Notes under the pieces: model-generated | The model's database searches: none | What the model was told of the DNA's origin: nothing | What the model saw: the letters and a program-made list of their open reading frames with translations, nothing else | DNA from: Chromobacterium haemolyticum | GTDB lineage: Bacteria; Pseudomonadota; Gammaproteobacteria; Burkholderiales; Chromobacteriaceae | Assembly (NCBI RefSeq): GCF_002081825.1 | Contig: NZ_MUKU01000006.1 | Location: 1 to 64,000, forward strand | DNA length: 64,000 bases | Direction of reading: 5' to 3' | Made by a program: the position numbers and the translations under genes | In this document: piece after piece, positions 30,374-38,684 of the stretch | How positions within the stretch are numbered: the first letter of the stretch is position 1 | Layout of the letters: each line of letters opens with the position of its first letter

Positions 30374-31348
30374 ATGTATAATATTGCCGTTGTTGGTGCT
30401 GGACAGCTGGGCAGCCGACATCTCCAAGGTTTGCTGAAGTTGGATTTGAGGTGTCAATATTTTGTCACGGATCCTTCCGAGAATTCTTTGAAGGTTACCC
30501 AGAGCAGGGTTGCTGAACTGGGAATGCCTGAAAATTCTTTTAAAATTACTTACACAACCACACAAAGTGAGTTGCCAGAGCATCTCGACTATGTGGTAGT
30601 TGCTACTACCGCGGATGTTCGTCTTGAGGTGTTGAAGAATTTGCTTGGCAAGCATTCAGTTGGCAATTTGCTTCTTGAAAAAGTTCTCTTTCAGTATACA
30701 GATGACTACGAGGTTGCCGCAGAGTTAATTCATAAATCAGGCACCAAGGCTTGGGTAAATTGTCCTCGGCGTGCATTCCAGATATACCAGGATGTGCGCA
30801 ATTTTTTTGCAAATCAAAATTTACTGCATTTCCATGTGCATGGAGGAGATTGGGGACTCGGATGTAATAGTATTCATTTTTTGGACTTGCTTGAATACCT
30901 AACTGATGAAGCTCCGAGCAAGCTATCAACCTCTGGATTAGATCGCTCTTTGATTGCAAGTAAGAGGGAAAATTTTTATGAATTTACAGGGTCGCTGAGG
31001 GGATTTAGTGGTGCAGCATCTTTTGAGATTACATCATTAGCATCATCAAAAGCACGGTTGATGGTTTTATTGCGTTCAGAAGAACGAACCTGTCTAATTG
31101 ATGAAGCAGCTGGTCAAGCTTTTTTCTATGATATCAGATCACCCCAATCTTGGCTTCAAAAGGAGTTCAAGAGCCCGCTATTGAGTGAGCAGATTACAAG
31201 TATTGCTAGAGAAACCTTAGTCAATACATGTACATCACTGACTGATTTTGATAAGTCTGTTCAAATTCACTTGCCACTCATCAGTGCGTTGGGAGCTCAC
31301 GCTGCAGAAATACTGCGCACATCTGAAGATTTTTGTCCAATAACATAA
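30374..31348 (+). CDS. Gfo/Idh-like oxidoreductase with altered EKP motif
   Basis: 324 residues. IAVVGAGQLGSRHLQGL is a typical nucleotide-binding start and VVVATTADVRLEVL follows the family pattern. The usual EKP catalytic motif reads LLLEKVLF here, with valine for proline. HVHGGDWGLGCNSIHFLDLLEYL resembles the C-terminal block. It lies 23 bp after ptmA and 15 bp before a second oxidoreductase. It may modify the nonulosonate or another sugar. It is clearly different in sequence from the oxidoreductases at 27924 and 31364. Confidence 0.7.
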   Translation: MYNIAVVGAGQLGSRHLQGLLKLDLRCQYFVTDPSENSLKVTQSRVAELGMPENSFKITYTTTQSELPEHLDYVVVATTADVRLEVLKNLLGKHSVGNLLLEKVLFQYTDDYEVAAELIHKSGTKAWVNCPRRAFQIYQDVRNFFANQNLLHFHVHGGDWGLGCNSIHFLDLLEYLTDEAPSKLSTSGLDRSLIASKRENFYEFTGSLRGFSGAASFEITSLASSKARLMVLLRSEERTCLIDEAAGQAFFYDIRSPQSWLQKEFKSPLLSEQITSIARETLVNTCTSLTDFDKSVQIHLPLISALGAHAAEILRTSEDFCPIT

Positions 31349-31363
31349 TTTTACTGCTTAACT

Positions 31364-32323
31364 ATGAATACATTGAATATTTGGCTTGTTGGTGCAGGTG
31401 GAATGGCTGTCGATTATGTTAAAGTCCTGAACGACTTAGAGGCCACTGTTACAATTATTGGTCGAGGTGAGGAGTCGGCTCGGCGTATGGAGGAGAAATG
31501 CGGCATACCTGTCGTGCGTGGTGGGCTTGAAGCATTTTTGAAAAATACCACTACTATCCCTGATGCTGCTATTGTCGCGGTAGGTGTAGAAGGACTTGCT
31601 TGTACTGCGATGCAATTGATTGAGGCTGGCGTTAAGCGTGTTCTCTTAGAGAAGCCTGGTGCATTATATTACTCTGAATTACAAGCACTGCATCAACGAG
31701 CGGAAAAATTTAATGCGGAAGTAAAAATTGCTTACAATCGAAGAATGTATTCTTCGGTATTAACTGCTCGGAAAATGATCGAAGAGGATGGTGGTGCCCA
31801 ATCGATGCATTTTGAATTTACTGAATGGGGGCATGTTATAGAAGCATTGACTAAAGCTCCTGGTGTTAAGGAAGCGTGGTTGCTAGGGAACTCAACTCAT
31901 GTAATTGATTTGGCATTCTATCTGGGGGGGGTACCAATTGAGTTGTACAATTTGAATAATGGCAGTCTGTCTTGGCATCCAAGCTCTTCTGTTTTCGCTG
32001 GCGCGGGGAAAACTGATCGAGGAGTTTTATTTTCGTATAATGCAAATTGGGATGCGCCGGGTCGTTGGGGACTTGAAATTCTTACTTCACAAAGAAGATA
32101 TATTTTCCGCCCAATGGAGTCGTTACAAATTATGAAACGTGGCTCAATCGAGATAGTCCCGGTTGAGATTGATAGTGTAGAAGATATAAATTTTAAACCA
32201 GGTTTGTATAATCAAGTACAGGAATTCCTTTCGGTTGAAGGTAGTATTGGTCTTTGCTCGCTTAAAGAGCAATTAGAGATGTGGCCCATCTATGAAAAAA
32301 TTGCCGGTTATGTGAGAGGGTGA
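31364..32323 (+). CDS. Gfo/Idh/MocA-like oxidoreductase
   Basis: 319 residues. WLVGAGGMAVDYVKVL is the N-terminal nucleotide-binding loop, VLLEKPGAL the EKP motif, and STHVIDLAFYLGGVP the family C-terminal block with a catalytic-type histidine. A run of eight G (31924-31931) lies in the codons for GGV and is slippage-prone. The gene follows the other oxidoreductase closely and overlaps the SGNH hydrolase start. Function is unknown; a role in tailoring the nonulosonate is inferred from operon membership. Confidence 0.72.
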   Translation: MNTLNIWLVGAGGMAVDYVKVLNDLEATVTIIGRGEESARRMEEKCGIPVVRGGLEAFLKNTTTIPDAAIVAVGVEGLACTAMQLIEAGVKRVLLEKPGALYYSELQALHQRAEKFNAEVKIAYNRRMYSSVLTARKMIEEDGGAQSMHFEFTEWGHVIEALTKAPGVKEAWLLGNSTHVIDLAFYLGGVPIELYNLNNGSLSWHPSSSVFAGAGKTDRGVLFSYNANWDAPGRWGLEILTSQRRYIFRPMESLQIMKRGSIEIVPVEIDSVEDINFKPGLYNQVQEFLSVEGSIGLCSLKEQLEMWPIYEKIAGYVRG

Positions 32324-33009
32324 TGTCACTATCATCTCTGTCCGCTCATGAAAATGCAGAGCAGCCTTATATTCTTATATTTACTGATTCACTAGGGTTT
32401 CCTCGGTCTGAGCCTGAGATGGTTCGCTATGAAGAAACATATGTAGCGTTGTTGAAAGTTAATTTTCCTGACTATGATTTTATTCATGTTGGCAGGGGGG
32501 GCGCTACGATAGTTGATCTCTATAAGCATACGAACTACTTTCATGGCACGATTAAGCCCGCACTGGTGTTGATCCAGTGCGGTATTGTGGATTGTGCACC
32601 ACGAGCACTTAAGCTGGTTGAGCAGCAAATCATTTCAAGAGTGCCGGTGTTCGGTTCATTGATTGGTCGTATTGTGAAGCGTTATGCGAAATCTATTCGA
32701 CGGTGGAGAAAGATAAGCTATACCCCCCTCTCCATCTTTGTTGAATATAAGAACCGTTTTGAATTAATTTTTCCCAATATTTATTGGATAGAAATTTTAC
32801 CTGCGGTTGATGAGTATGAAACTTCGATTGATGGGATATCAAAAAATATTCGCCAATACAATGAAGTTCTTGCTCGTGGAAACTCTATTTGTACTAACGA
32901 CTTTTCAGGCGAACAGATTATGTCAGATTACCATCACTTGAATACTGACGGACATAGGAAAATGTTTGAAAAAATATCTTGCTTAATTTATAGCCAGATT
33001 TCGCGATAG
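32323..33009 (+). CDS. SGNH/GDSL-type hydrolase-like protein
   Basis: 228 residues without a clear signal peptide. LIFTDSLGFPR corresponds to block I, with the nucleophile Ser in a TDS rather than GDS context. GRGGATIVD, QCGIVDCAPR and the DYHHLNTDGH block with Asp and His complete an SGNH-like set. Members are esterases, or O-acetyl transferases/esterases acting on glycans. As last gene of the nonulosonate part, it could handle O-acyl groups; this is context only. A G7 run lies at 32495-32501. The ATG at 32323 overlaps the previous stop. Confidence 0.62.
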   Translation: MSLSSLSAHENAEQPYILIFTDSLGFPRSEPEMVRYEETYVALLKVNFPDYDFIHVGRGGATIVDLYKHTNYFHGTIKPALVLIQCGIVDCAPRALKLVEQQIISRVPVFGSLIGRIVKRYAKSIRRWRKISYTPLSIFVEYKNRFELIFPNIYWIEILPAVDEYETSIDGISKNIRQYNEVLARGNSICTNDFSGEQIMSDYHHLNTDGHRKMFEKISCLIYSQISR

Positions 33010-33333
33010 CGTCAAAAGATATTGGAATTATTTATTGGGTGGGAGTTTTCTATTGAAATTAGACGTTGCTTTTGCTTGGGATTATAAATAATTTGGTTAC
33101 AATTTAGTGAAATGAAATGTCTATTTAGAGACTAGTTACAGGCTTTTATCAGTACTTGTAAGCTGACGAAGATGATTGAAATAGTAATGCCCTTTCTTGT
33201 GAAGCTAATCATCAATATTCCAAAGCCAACGGCGGGTGACTTATTCATTGCAGGAGCAATGTCGAAGATGCCGTTGGCAACATCGGATCTAAAATTGAGT
33301 GTGGCTAATTCGCAATACATGGTCATTACGAAA
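33010..33333. other. AT-rich intergenic stretch before IS481
   Basis: No convincing gene in about 320 bp between the SGNH hydrolase gene and the IS481-type element. A short plus-strand frame (from 33172) runs into the insertion sequence and is chimeric; a short minus-strand frame (33132-33326) encodes a hydrophobic stretch without recognisable family. No terminator is evident. Confidence 0.5.
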
Positions 33334-33339
33334 CTTAGG

Positions 33340-34404
33340 TGTCGTATCCCGGACGATCATCTGAGTAAACGTATCTGGAAGCTTACCCTGGCCCGTAAAG
33401 GTTTGGGTAAGCTTCTGGAGTCGCTCAAGGCTCAAGCAAAATGATCGTCAAACTGCACAAACGGGCTTGCACCACGCCAGCTACTCGCATGGAAATCCAG
33501 CAAGCCACCGGCACTCAGGCGGAGCTGGCTGCCCGCTACAACGTCACCATCGATACGATCCGCAAATGGAAAAGCCGGGATAGCGTCGAAGATCGTTCGC
33601 ATACGGCGCACAGGCTACAAAGCACGCTGACACCGGCTCAGGAACGCGTCGCGGTTGAGCTACGCAAGACCCTCAAGTTGGGTCTGGATGATCTGTTGGT
33701 GGTGATTCGGGAATTCCTGAATCCAGCCGTGTCCCGATCTGGGTTGGATCGTTGTTTGCGTCGCCATGGCGTGGCTAGCCTGCGTGACCTGGAGCCTGTC
33801 ACGGCGACAAAAAGCAGCAAGCCATTCAAGGCTTACGATCCGGGCTATTTCCACATCGACGTCAAATATTTGCCACAAATGCCGGACGAAACGGCTCGAC
33901 GTTACCTGTTTGTGGCCACCGACCGAGCCACCCGCTGGGTATTCGTACAAATCAAACCCAACAAAACGGCGGCTGCCGCCAAGGCTTTCCTGAATGCCCT
34001 GCAGAAGGCGACCCCATGCCACATCCGAGCTATTCTCACCGACAACGGCAGCGAGTTCACGGATCGGCTGTTCAACAAACAAAAGCAGGCCAGCGGCGAA
34101 CACGAATTTGACCAACTGTGCGTTGCTTTGAGTATCGAGCATCGCTTAACCAAGCCGAGCGGCCCGCAAACGAATGGGATGGTCGAGCGCTTCAACGGTC
34201 GCATCAGCGATGTGCTGGCGACACACCGTTTCGAGTCGGGGGAGGACTTGGCCCAGAAGCTGGGGCGCTATGTTCTGCTCTACAACCAACATCTCCCGCA
34301 GCTGGCTTTGCAGCACCAAACCCTCATTCAGGCGATGAAGAGTTGGCAGAAACAGCGGCCGGAATTATTCAAAAAGCCGGTCAGCAATCGTCCGGGACTG
34401 GACA
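33340..34404 (+). mobile_element. IS481-family insertion sequence, 1065 bp
   Basis: The left end, TGTCGTATCCCGGACGAT, and the right end read inward, TGTCCAGTCCCGGACGAT, form 18-bp imperfect inverted repeats. Both sides are flanked by CTTAGG (33334-33339 and 34405-34410), a 6-bp target duplication. One transposase gene fills the element. It sits at the left edge of an IS5-like element, between the nonulosonate genes and wzx. Confidence 0.9.
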
Positions 34405-34409
34405 CTTAG
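33441..34409 (+). CDS. IS481-family transposase
   Basis: 322-residue DDE transposase. The N terminus holds a helix-turn-helix (QAELAARYNVTIDTIRKWKS) and the catalytic core includes HIDVKYLPQ (first Asp), LTDNGSEF (second Asp) and GMVERFNGRISD (Glu). GC content is higher than in surrounding genes, as expected for an imported element. The stop codon TAG (34407-34409) lies outside the terminal repeat, in the duplicated target CTTAGG, so the insertion site supplies the stop. The protein appears intact and possibly active. Confidence 0.9.
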   Translation: MIVKLHKRACTTPATRMEIQQATGTQAELAARYNVTIDTIRKWKSRDSVEDRSHTAHRLQSTLTPAQERVAVELRKTLKLGLDDLLVVIREFLNPAVSRSGLDRCLRRHGVASLRDLEPVTATKSSKPFKAYDPGYFHIDVKYLPQMPDETARRYLFVATDRATRWVFVQIKPNKTAAAAKAFLNALQKATPCHIRAILTDNGSEFTDRLFNKQKQASGEHEFDQLCVALSIEHRLTKPSGPQTNGMVERFNGRISDVLATHRFESGEDLAQKLGRYVLLYNQHLPQLALQHQTLIQAMKSWQKQRPELFKKPVSNRPGLDT

Positions 34410-35562
34410 GGATTGTCTGAACAAGCCCTGGCCTTCCTGTAAAATAACCCCATCTCAGACTGACCCAGGATGCAGCAATGCGACAACAGGTGACCTCCAC
34501 CAATCTCGAACTCGCCGTTAAGAAGAAAGGGACCTGCTGCGAAGTCTTCCTAGCCGAGATTGAGCAGACCATACCTTGGGAGCAGCTCAAAGCCGTCATC
34601 GGCCCGGTCAATCCCAAGCCTGGCAACGTCGCTGTCCCTATCCACTGTCCGCTTGTTATGCATCTACGGCCTGCAGCAGTGGGGCTGCTTATCCGATGGA
34701 AGTAAGCCTGTACAAGATCGCCTCCAGGCGCCAGTTTGCTGGCTTCACTCAGGATGCCATCCCGAATGAAACTACCTTGCCCTACTTCCGCCATCTATTG
34801 GAGAAGCACCTCCTGACCCATGCGCTGTTTACCGCTATCAACGAGCATCTCTCCAATATGGAGCTGATGTTGATGCAAGGTACTATTGTTGATGCAACCT
34901 TGATTCACTCGACCGGCTCTACTAAGAACCCCCAGGACGAGAGCGATCTGGATATACATCAAACCAAGAAGGGGAAGCAGTGGTGTTACAGCAAGAAGGT
35001 CCATATCGGGGTGGATGCTGATTCCGGCCTGGTGCATCATGTGATCGTTCCCGTCCCCAACGTGGCGGATGTCACGATGGTCGATCAGTTGCAGCATAGC
35101 AAGGAAATCGATGCATTTGGCGATGCTGGTTTTACCGGTGTGTGCCAGCGAGTCGAACAGCGCTCGTGGAAGGTGCGCAGATGTCTCGCCTTGAAGTCAG
35201 GCCAGTGCAAAGCGTTGACCGATTTCGCAGATGAACAGCGTACCTGCTTGGTCGACACGGTCAACGCCAAGATCCGAGTCAAAGCCGAGTATCCCTTCCG
35301 GGTCAACAAACAACAGTCTGACTATATGAAAACGCACTACCAGGGTTTGAAGAGGAGCGCTGCGCAACTGATGACGCTGTTCGGGCTGGCTAATATCTGG
35401 CTAACGAGAGGGACTTTATTGATGGGCGGTTGAAAGGGCAGATGACTGGAGAATCTGGCCTTCCCGCTGGCGAAATACCTGAAATTGAGGAGTCAATTGC
35501 CACCAAAGTTCCTACAAGGAAATTGCATTTCTGTCAGCCGGGTGTGATTATTCAAACTTTCC
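34410..35562 (+). mobile_element. IS5-like element, degenerate
   Basis: The left end GGATTGTCTGAACAAGC and the right end read inward GGAAAGTTTGAATAATC match at 12 of 17 positions. TTAG flanks the right end (35563-35566) and the left end (34406-34409, shared with the IS481 duplication). The 1153-bp size and YTAR-type duplication fit IS5. The transposase gene inside is frameshifted. Boundaries are less certain than for the IS481 element. Confidence 0.55.
34478..35433 (+). pseudogene. IS5-family transposase, frameshifted
   Basis: Reading begins RQQVTSTNLELAVKKKGTC and WEQLKAVIGPVNPKPGN in one frame. It continues as RRCPYPLS in a second, IYGLQQWGCLSDG in a third, and MEVSLYKIASRRQFAGFTQD onward in the second frame again. 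At least three small indels between about 34625 and 34700 therefore break the gene. The rest shows LVDAT-like TIVDATLIHSTGSTKN, HQTKKGKQW, KKVHIGVDADSGLVH and the C-terminal KTHYQGLKRSAAQL of IS5 transposases. It ends at a stop at 35431-35433. Not expected to be functional. Confidence 0.85.
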
Positions 35563-35800
35563 TTAGTGGTGATTTATTCATGCTGCATCGACTTTTCGGA
35601 ATAAAATTTTGTCAAATCTGGTCTGATCAAAAGTATGTCTCAAGTTTGAGAACAAAAAAATTTGTTTTTGATGTTTTTTTATTGAAACTGAAGCAGTTCT
35701 TGATAGTAAAATCACCAGATTTTCTCATTTAATTCGAGGGATTTTAGTGCATTTACTGTTTGGCCTATATGCTGTATAAACTAAAAATATAAAGCCATAA
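35434..35800. other. IS5 right end and AT-rich region before wzx
   Basis: The first ~130 bp belong to the IS5-like element; the remaining ~235 bp are AT-rich with no recognisable gene. A 100-residue open frame (35430-35732) crosses the element end and has no family features. A promoter for wzx may lie here, but no clear -35/-10 pair was found. Confidence 0.45.
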
Positions 35801-37249
35801 TTGAATAGCGTATCAGAAATTGCAGAATTGGACAAAAAGCAAGTGACTAAGCCTGAATCTAAGCGAGAACGCATTGGTTGGCAAGTTTTGAATCAATTTG
35901 GGGTAGCTGTTGTAAGTAAGTTGAGTGCACTTGCGTCTATTTTTATTTATAGCCACTTTATCGGAGTTGCGGATTACGGTGTATTAAATATTAGTCAATC
36001 TTACTTTTGGATTTTCTTGCTGTTTTTGTCCTTTAATTTACATATTGCTGTTGGGCGCTATATATATGAGCCAGGAGCGGATGAAAATACTTTTCTTGGC
36101 GGAACCATTATTGTTGTTGGATTTGTTTTTTTGTTTAGTAGCGGCGTACTTTATTTTACAGCTAGCTGGTTGGCTCCGCTATTAAATTTGCCGGCATCTG
36201 TGATTTTAATAATCCTCCCGATTGTGCTTGGAATGCTTTCAGAGTCATTGTTGACGCAGTTGGCAATTCATGATCGAAGAGGGGGGGTGCTCTTCATTAC
36301 TCTTGCAACTAAAGCATTGCTTAGCTTTTTTGGCAGCATAATTTTGCTTCAAACCCTAACGAAGGAGAAGTTTTTAGCAGTTCTTTTCTCTGAGTCGATT
36401 GCAAGTATAGGCTTATGTGGGTTTGTAATTTATTTCTTAAGGCATAGGGTTACTTGGAGATTGCGTAGTAGCGATGTCGCATATATGGTAAAATATGCGG
36501 TTCCCCTTATCCCATATATGCTTTCACTCACGCTTATGTCTCAATTTGATAGAGTTTTGGTGAGTAAATTTTACGGAAATGTCGTGACGGGTTATTACAG
36601 TCTTGCATTTAATGTTGGTGCTTTACTTACGATGGCAGTGAGCGCTGTGCTCAATGCTTTGACCCCGTCATTTTTTGATGCACTAAACAAAGATGATGTG
36701 TCTCAGTTAAAAAGGGACACAGCTGCAATATTTAACTGCTCCGTCATTGCTGCTGCTGTAATTGTTCTATTTGGTATTGATTTTGCAAATTGGATATTGC
36801 CTACGCGGTATAATGAAGGATTTAATTTAATTCCTATAGTTGCAGTTGGCGGATTGTGTTCTGTTATTTTCCAGAGCTGGATTCGTGTTTTAGCTTTTAA
36901 GCATCGCACTATGCTAATTGCAGGATTGGGTATGCTGGGCTGTGCCTTAAGTATGGGGCTTAATTTGTGGCTGTTACCTATAACGAGCTATAAGATAGCA
37001 GCTTATACAAATATGGCAACTTATCTCTTTATTAGTATTTTATGTGTAGTAATTGTAAATAAAGTGAGTTCATTCAGTATTTCATTGAAGAGAGAACTAA
37101 AATGGATTGGCTTGATGGGGATGTTGTTGCCATTGTCCCTCGTGAAACAAACACCCCAGTTGCTGCTGTTAAAAGCTATAATATTAGTTTGCTGTGTTTG
37201 GTCGCTTAGACAGAGTATCCAGTTATTGATTTCAAGGAAGCGGAGATGA
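35801..37249 (+). CDS. wzx: Wzx-type polysaccharide flippase (MATE/MVF-like)
   Basis: About 482 residues with roughly 12-14 membrane segments. The N-terminal region VVSKLSALASIFIYSHFIGVADYGVLNIS and YMLSLTLMSQFDRVLVSKFYG match the polysaccharide biosynthesis/export (PST) family, which moves undecaprenyl-linked repeat units across the inner membrane. The start is uncertain: TTG at 35801 gives the family-like N-terminal helix but lacks a strong ribosome binding site, and no ATG lies nearby. A G7 run (36281-36287) is present. The gene ends in an ATGA overlap with the next membrane protein. Confidence 0.87.
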   Translation: MNSVSEIAELDKKQVTKPESKRERIGWQVLNQFGVAVVSKLSALASIFIYSHFIGVADYGVLNISQSYFWIFLLFLSFNLHIAVGRYIYEPGADENTFLGGTIIVVGFVFLFSSGVLYFTASWLAPLLNLPASVILIILPIVLGMLSESLLTQLAIHDRRGGVLFITLATKALLSFFGSIILLQTLTKEKFLAVLFSESIASIGLCGFVIYFLRHRVTWRLRSSDVAYMVKYAVPLIPYMLSLTLMSQFDRVLVSKFYGNVVTGYYSLAFNVGALLTMAVSAVLNALTPSFFDALNKDDVSQLKRDTAAIFNCSVIAAAVIVLFGIDFANWILPTRYNEGFNLIPIVAVGGLCSVIFQSWIRVLAFKHRTMLIAGLGMLGCALSMGLNLWLLPITSYKIAAYTNMATYLFISILCVVIVNKVSSFSISLKRELKWIGLMGMLLPLSLVKQTPQLLLLKAIILVCCVWSLRQSIQLLISRKRR

Positions 37250-38625
37250 GCATGGGTAGGCAGCTAAAATTTCTATTTTACGCATCGTTGATTATATTTT
37301 TGAATGTAATGATGCTGGCCCTGCCATGGGGAAGTGCTTATCTATCATTGATCATTATTGCAACCTATCTAATTTTTAGACCGCACCATGTTTTTCATCC
37401 GAATAATATGGTTTTTGCATCATATGGTTTGTATGTTGTTGTTTCAAGTACATTGACTTTGATATTGGATCTAATTGACTGGGAATATGTCTTGCCTTGG
37501 GGGCAGACAGTTTTCTGGAAGGAAATGTCTTTATATCTTTTGTTTCAAGTAGAGTTTACATTTTTAATTTTGTTTTTTGGGCTGCATTATTTTAGCCGGT
37601 CCAAAGGTATCGCAAGTAAGCAAGTTGTAGAAAGTTTTAGTGTCAAGGAAAATTTCACTAATGCGCTATATGTCGCATGTATTTTGTTAGTTTTCTTGTT
37701 TATGCAGTTGACGGCAGGTGTGAGTGAGTGGGTTGAAAATTATAGCTATACCTATCTCACAAAGCGGGAAGGGTTTGGCTTGCTTAATGTGACAATTATA
37801 GTGCTTGGGAATATTGTCGTATATTTGCTTGGGTTGCAGACAATAACGGCTCGCTGTAAATTCCCGCTGATCCTGAAGGCGATTTTCCTTTGCATGATAC
37901 TTTCAGTTATTGGTGGAATTAAAAGCAGATTTATATTTCTTTTAATTGTTTACTTGTCACCGCGGTTTCTACATCTAAGCTTTAAACTGCGGTCTGTCGT
38001 TATGTTTTCGGTTGCATTTTTTGTGTTGTTGTATTTGGGTACTTTATTCAGGACAGATTTCTTTTATGCATCTGCGCCCTATTTCTTAGAAATGCTAATT
38101 GGTTACTTTAACTCGTATCAGTTGCATGATTTAGTTGTTACCAGTCGTGATTCTGCCTTTTTCCAAACGCTGTCGCAATTCTTCGTAAAACCTCTCCAAA
38201 TTTTGGGTATTGAGTCGAAAGATGCAAGTTTTGATATTAGTATTATGCTGACAAAGGAGTTTTTTCCTGAGCAATGGGAGAATGAACACGCTACGCAACA
38301 ATGGCCAATCGAAACTGAGATGTATCTAAATTATTTCGGATTTTACTTGTCTTGGGTGCCATTGTTATTGTATGCGGCTGCTATAGGCTGGTTATATAGA
38401 ATAGCTATTATAGGTCGGAATTATTGGCTGTTACTGATTTATGTTATGGAGTTTCAACGTATTTTTAGCACATTGCGAGGGACATTAATCCCTTGGGAGA
38501 TGCCAGTATACATTGTGCAGTATTTTTTAATATACATAACTTGCAAATATGCATGTCAAGTTAACACTAGTCGGGTGCAATCAAGTATAAGTTCAAATGA
38601 GCTTCTGAGCTATAAGCGGTGTTGA
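37246..38625 (+). CDS. wzy: Putative O-antigen polymerase (Wzy-like)
   Basis: 459 residues, strongly hydrophobic with about 11-12 membrane segments and a larger loop around residues 280-360. That topology is usual for Wzy polymerases, which have little sequence conservation. It overlaps wzx by the ATGA junction and lies among glycan assembly genes. IESKDASFDISIMLTKEFFP and the late NYFGFYLSWVPLLLYAAAIGWLYR segment resemble O-antigen polymerase-like proteins only in general character. The assignment therefore rests mainly on topology and position. Confidence 0.65.
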   Translation: MSMGRQLKFLFYASLIIFLNVMMLALPWGSAYLSLIIIATYLIFRPHHVFHPNNMVFASYGLYVVVSSTLTLILDLIDWEYVLPWGQTVFWKEMSLYLLFQVEFTFLILFFGLHYFSRSKGIASKQVVESFSVKENFTNALYVACILLVFLFMQLTAGVSEWVENYSYTYLTKREGFGLLNVTIIVLGNIVVYLLGLQTITARCKFPLILKAIFLCMILSVIGGIKSRFIFLLIVYLSPRFLHLSFKLRSVVMFSVAFFVLLYLGTLFRTDFFYASAPYFLEMLIGYFNSYQLHDLVVTSRDSAFFQTLSQFFVKPLQILGIESKDASFDISIMLTKEFFPEQWENEHATQQWPIETEMYLNYFGFYLSWVPLLLYAAAIGWLYRIAIIGRNYWLLLIYVMEFQRIFSTLRGTLIPWEMPVYIVQYFLIYITCKYACQVNTSRVQSSISSNELLSYKRC

Positions 38626-38684
38626 CTAATTATTATTGAAGTTGTCTCTGTCGTCGTTTATCAAAGGCAAATTAGGTATAACAA

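Noticed and set aside
33172-33444. A 90-codon open frame at the left end of IS481
   Set aside because: It begins in non-coding AT-rich DNA and ends inside the insertion sequence across its inverted repeat, so it is chimeric and lacks family features.
35430-35732. A 100-codon open frame after the IS5 transposase remnant
   Set aside because: It crosses the proposed right end of the IS5-like element, has no motif, and its composition changes in the middle.
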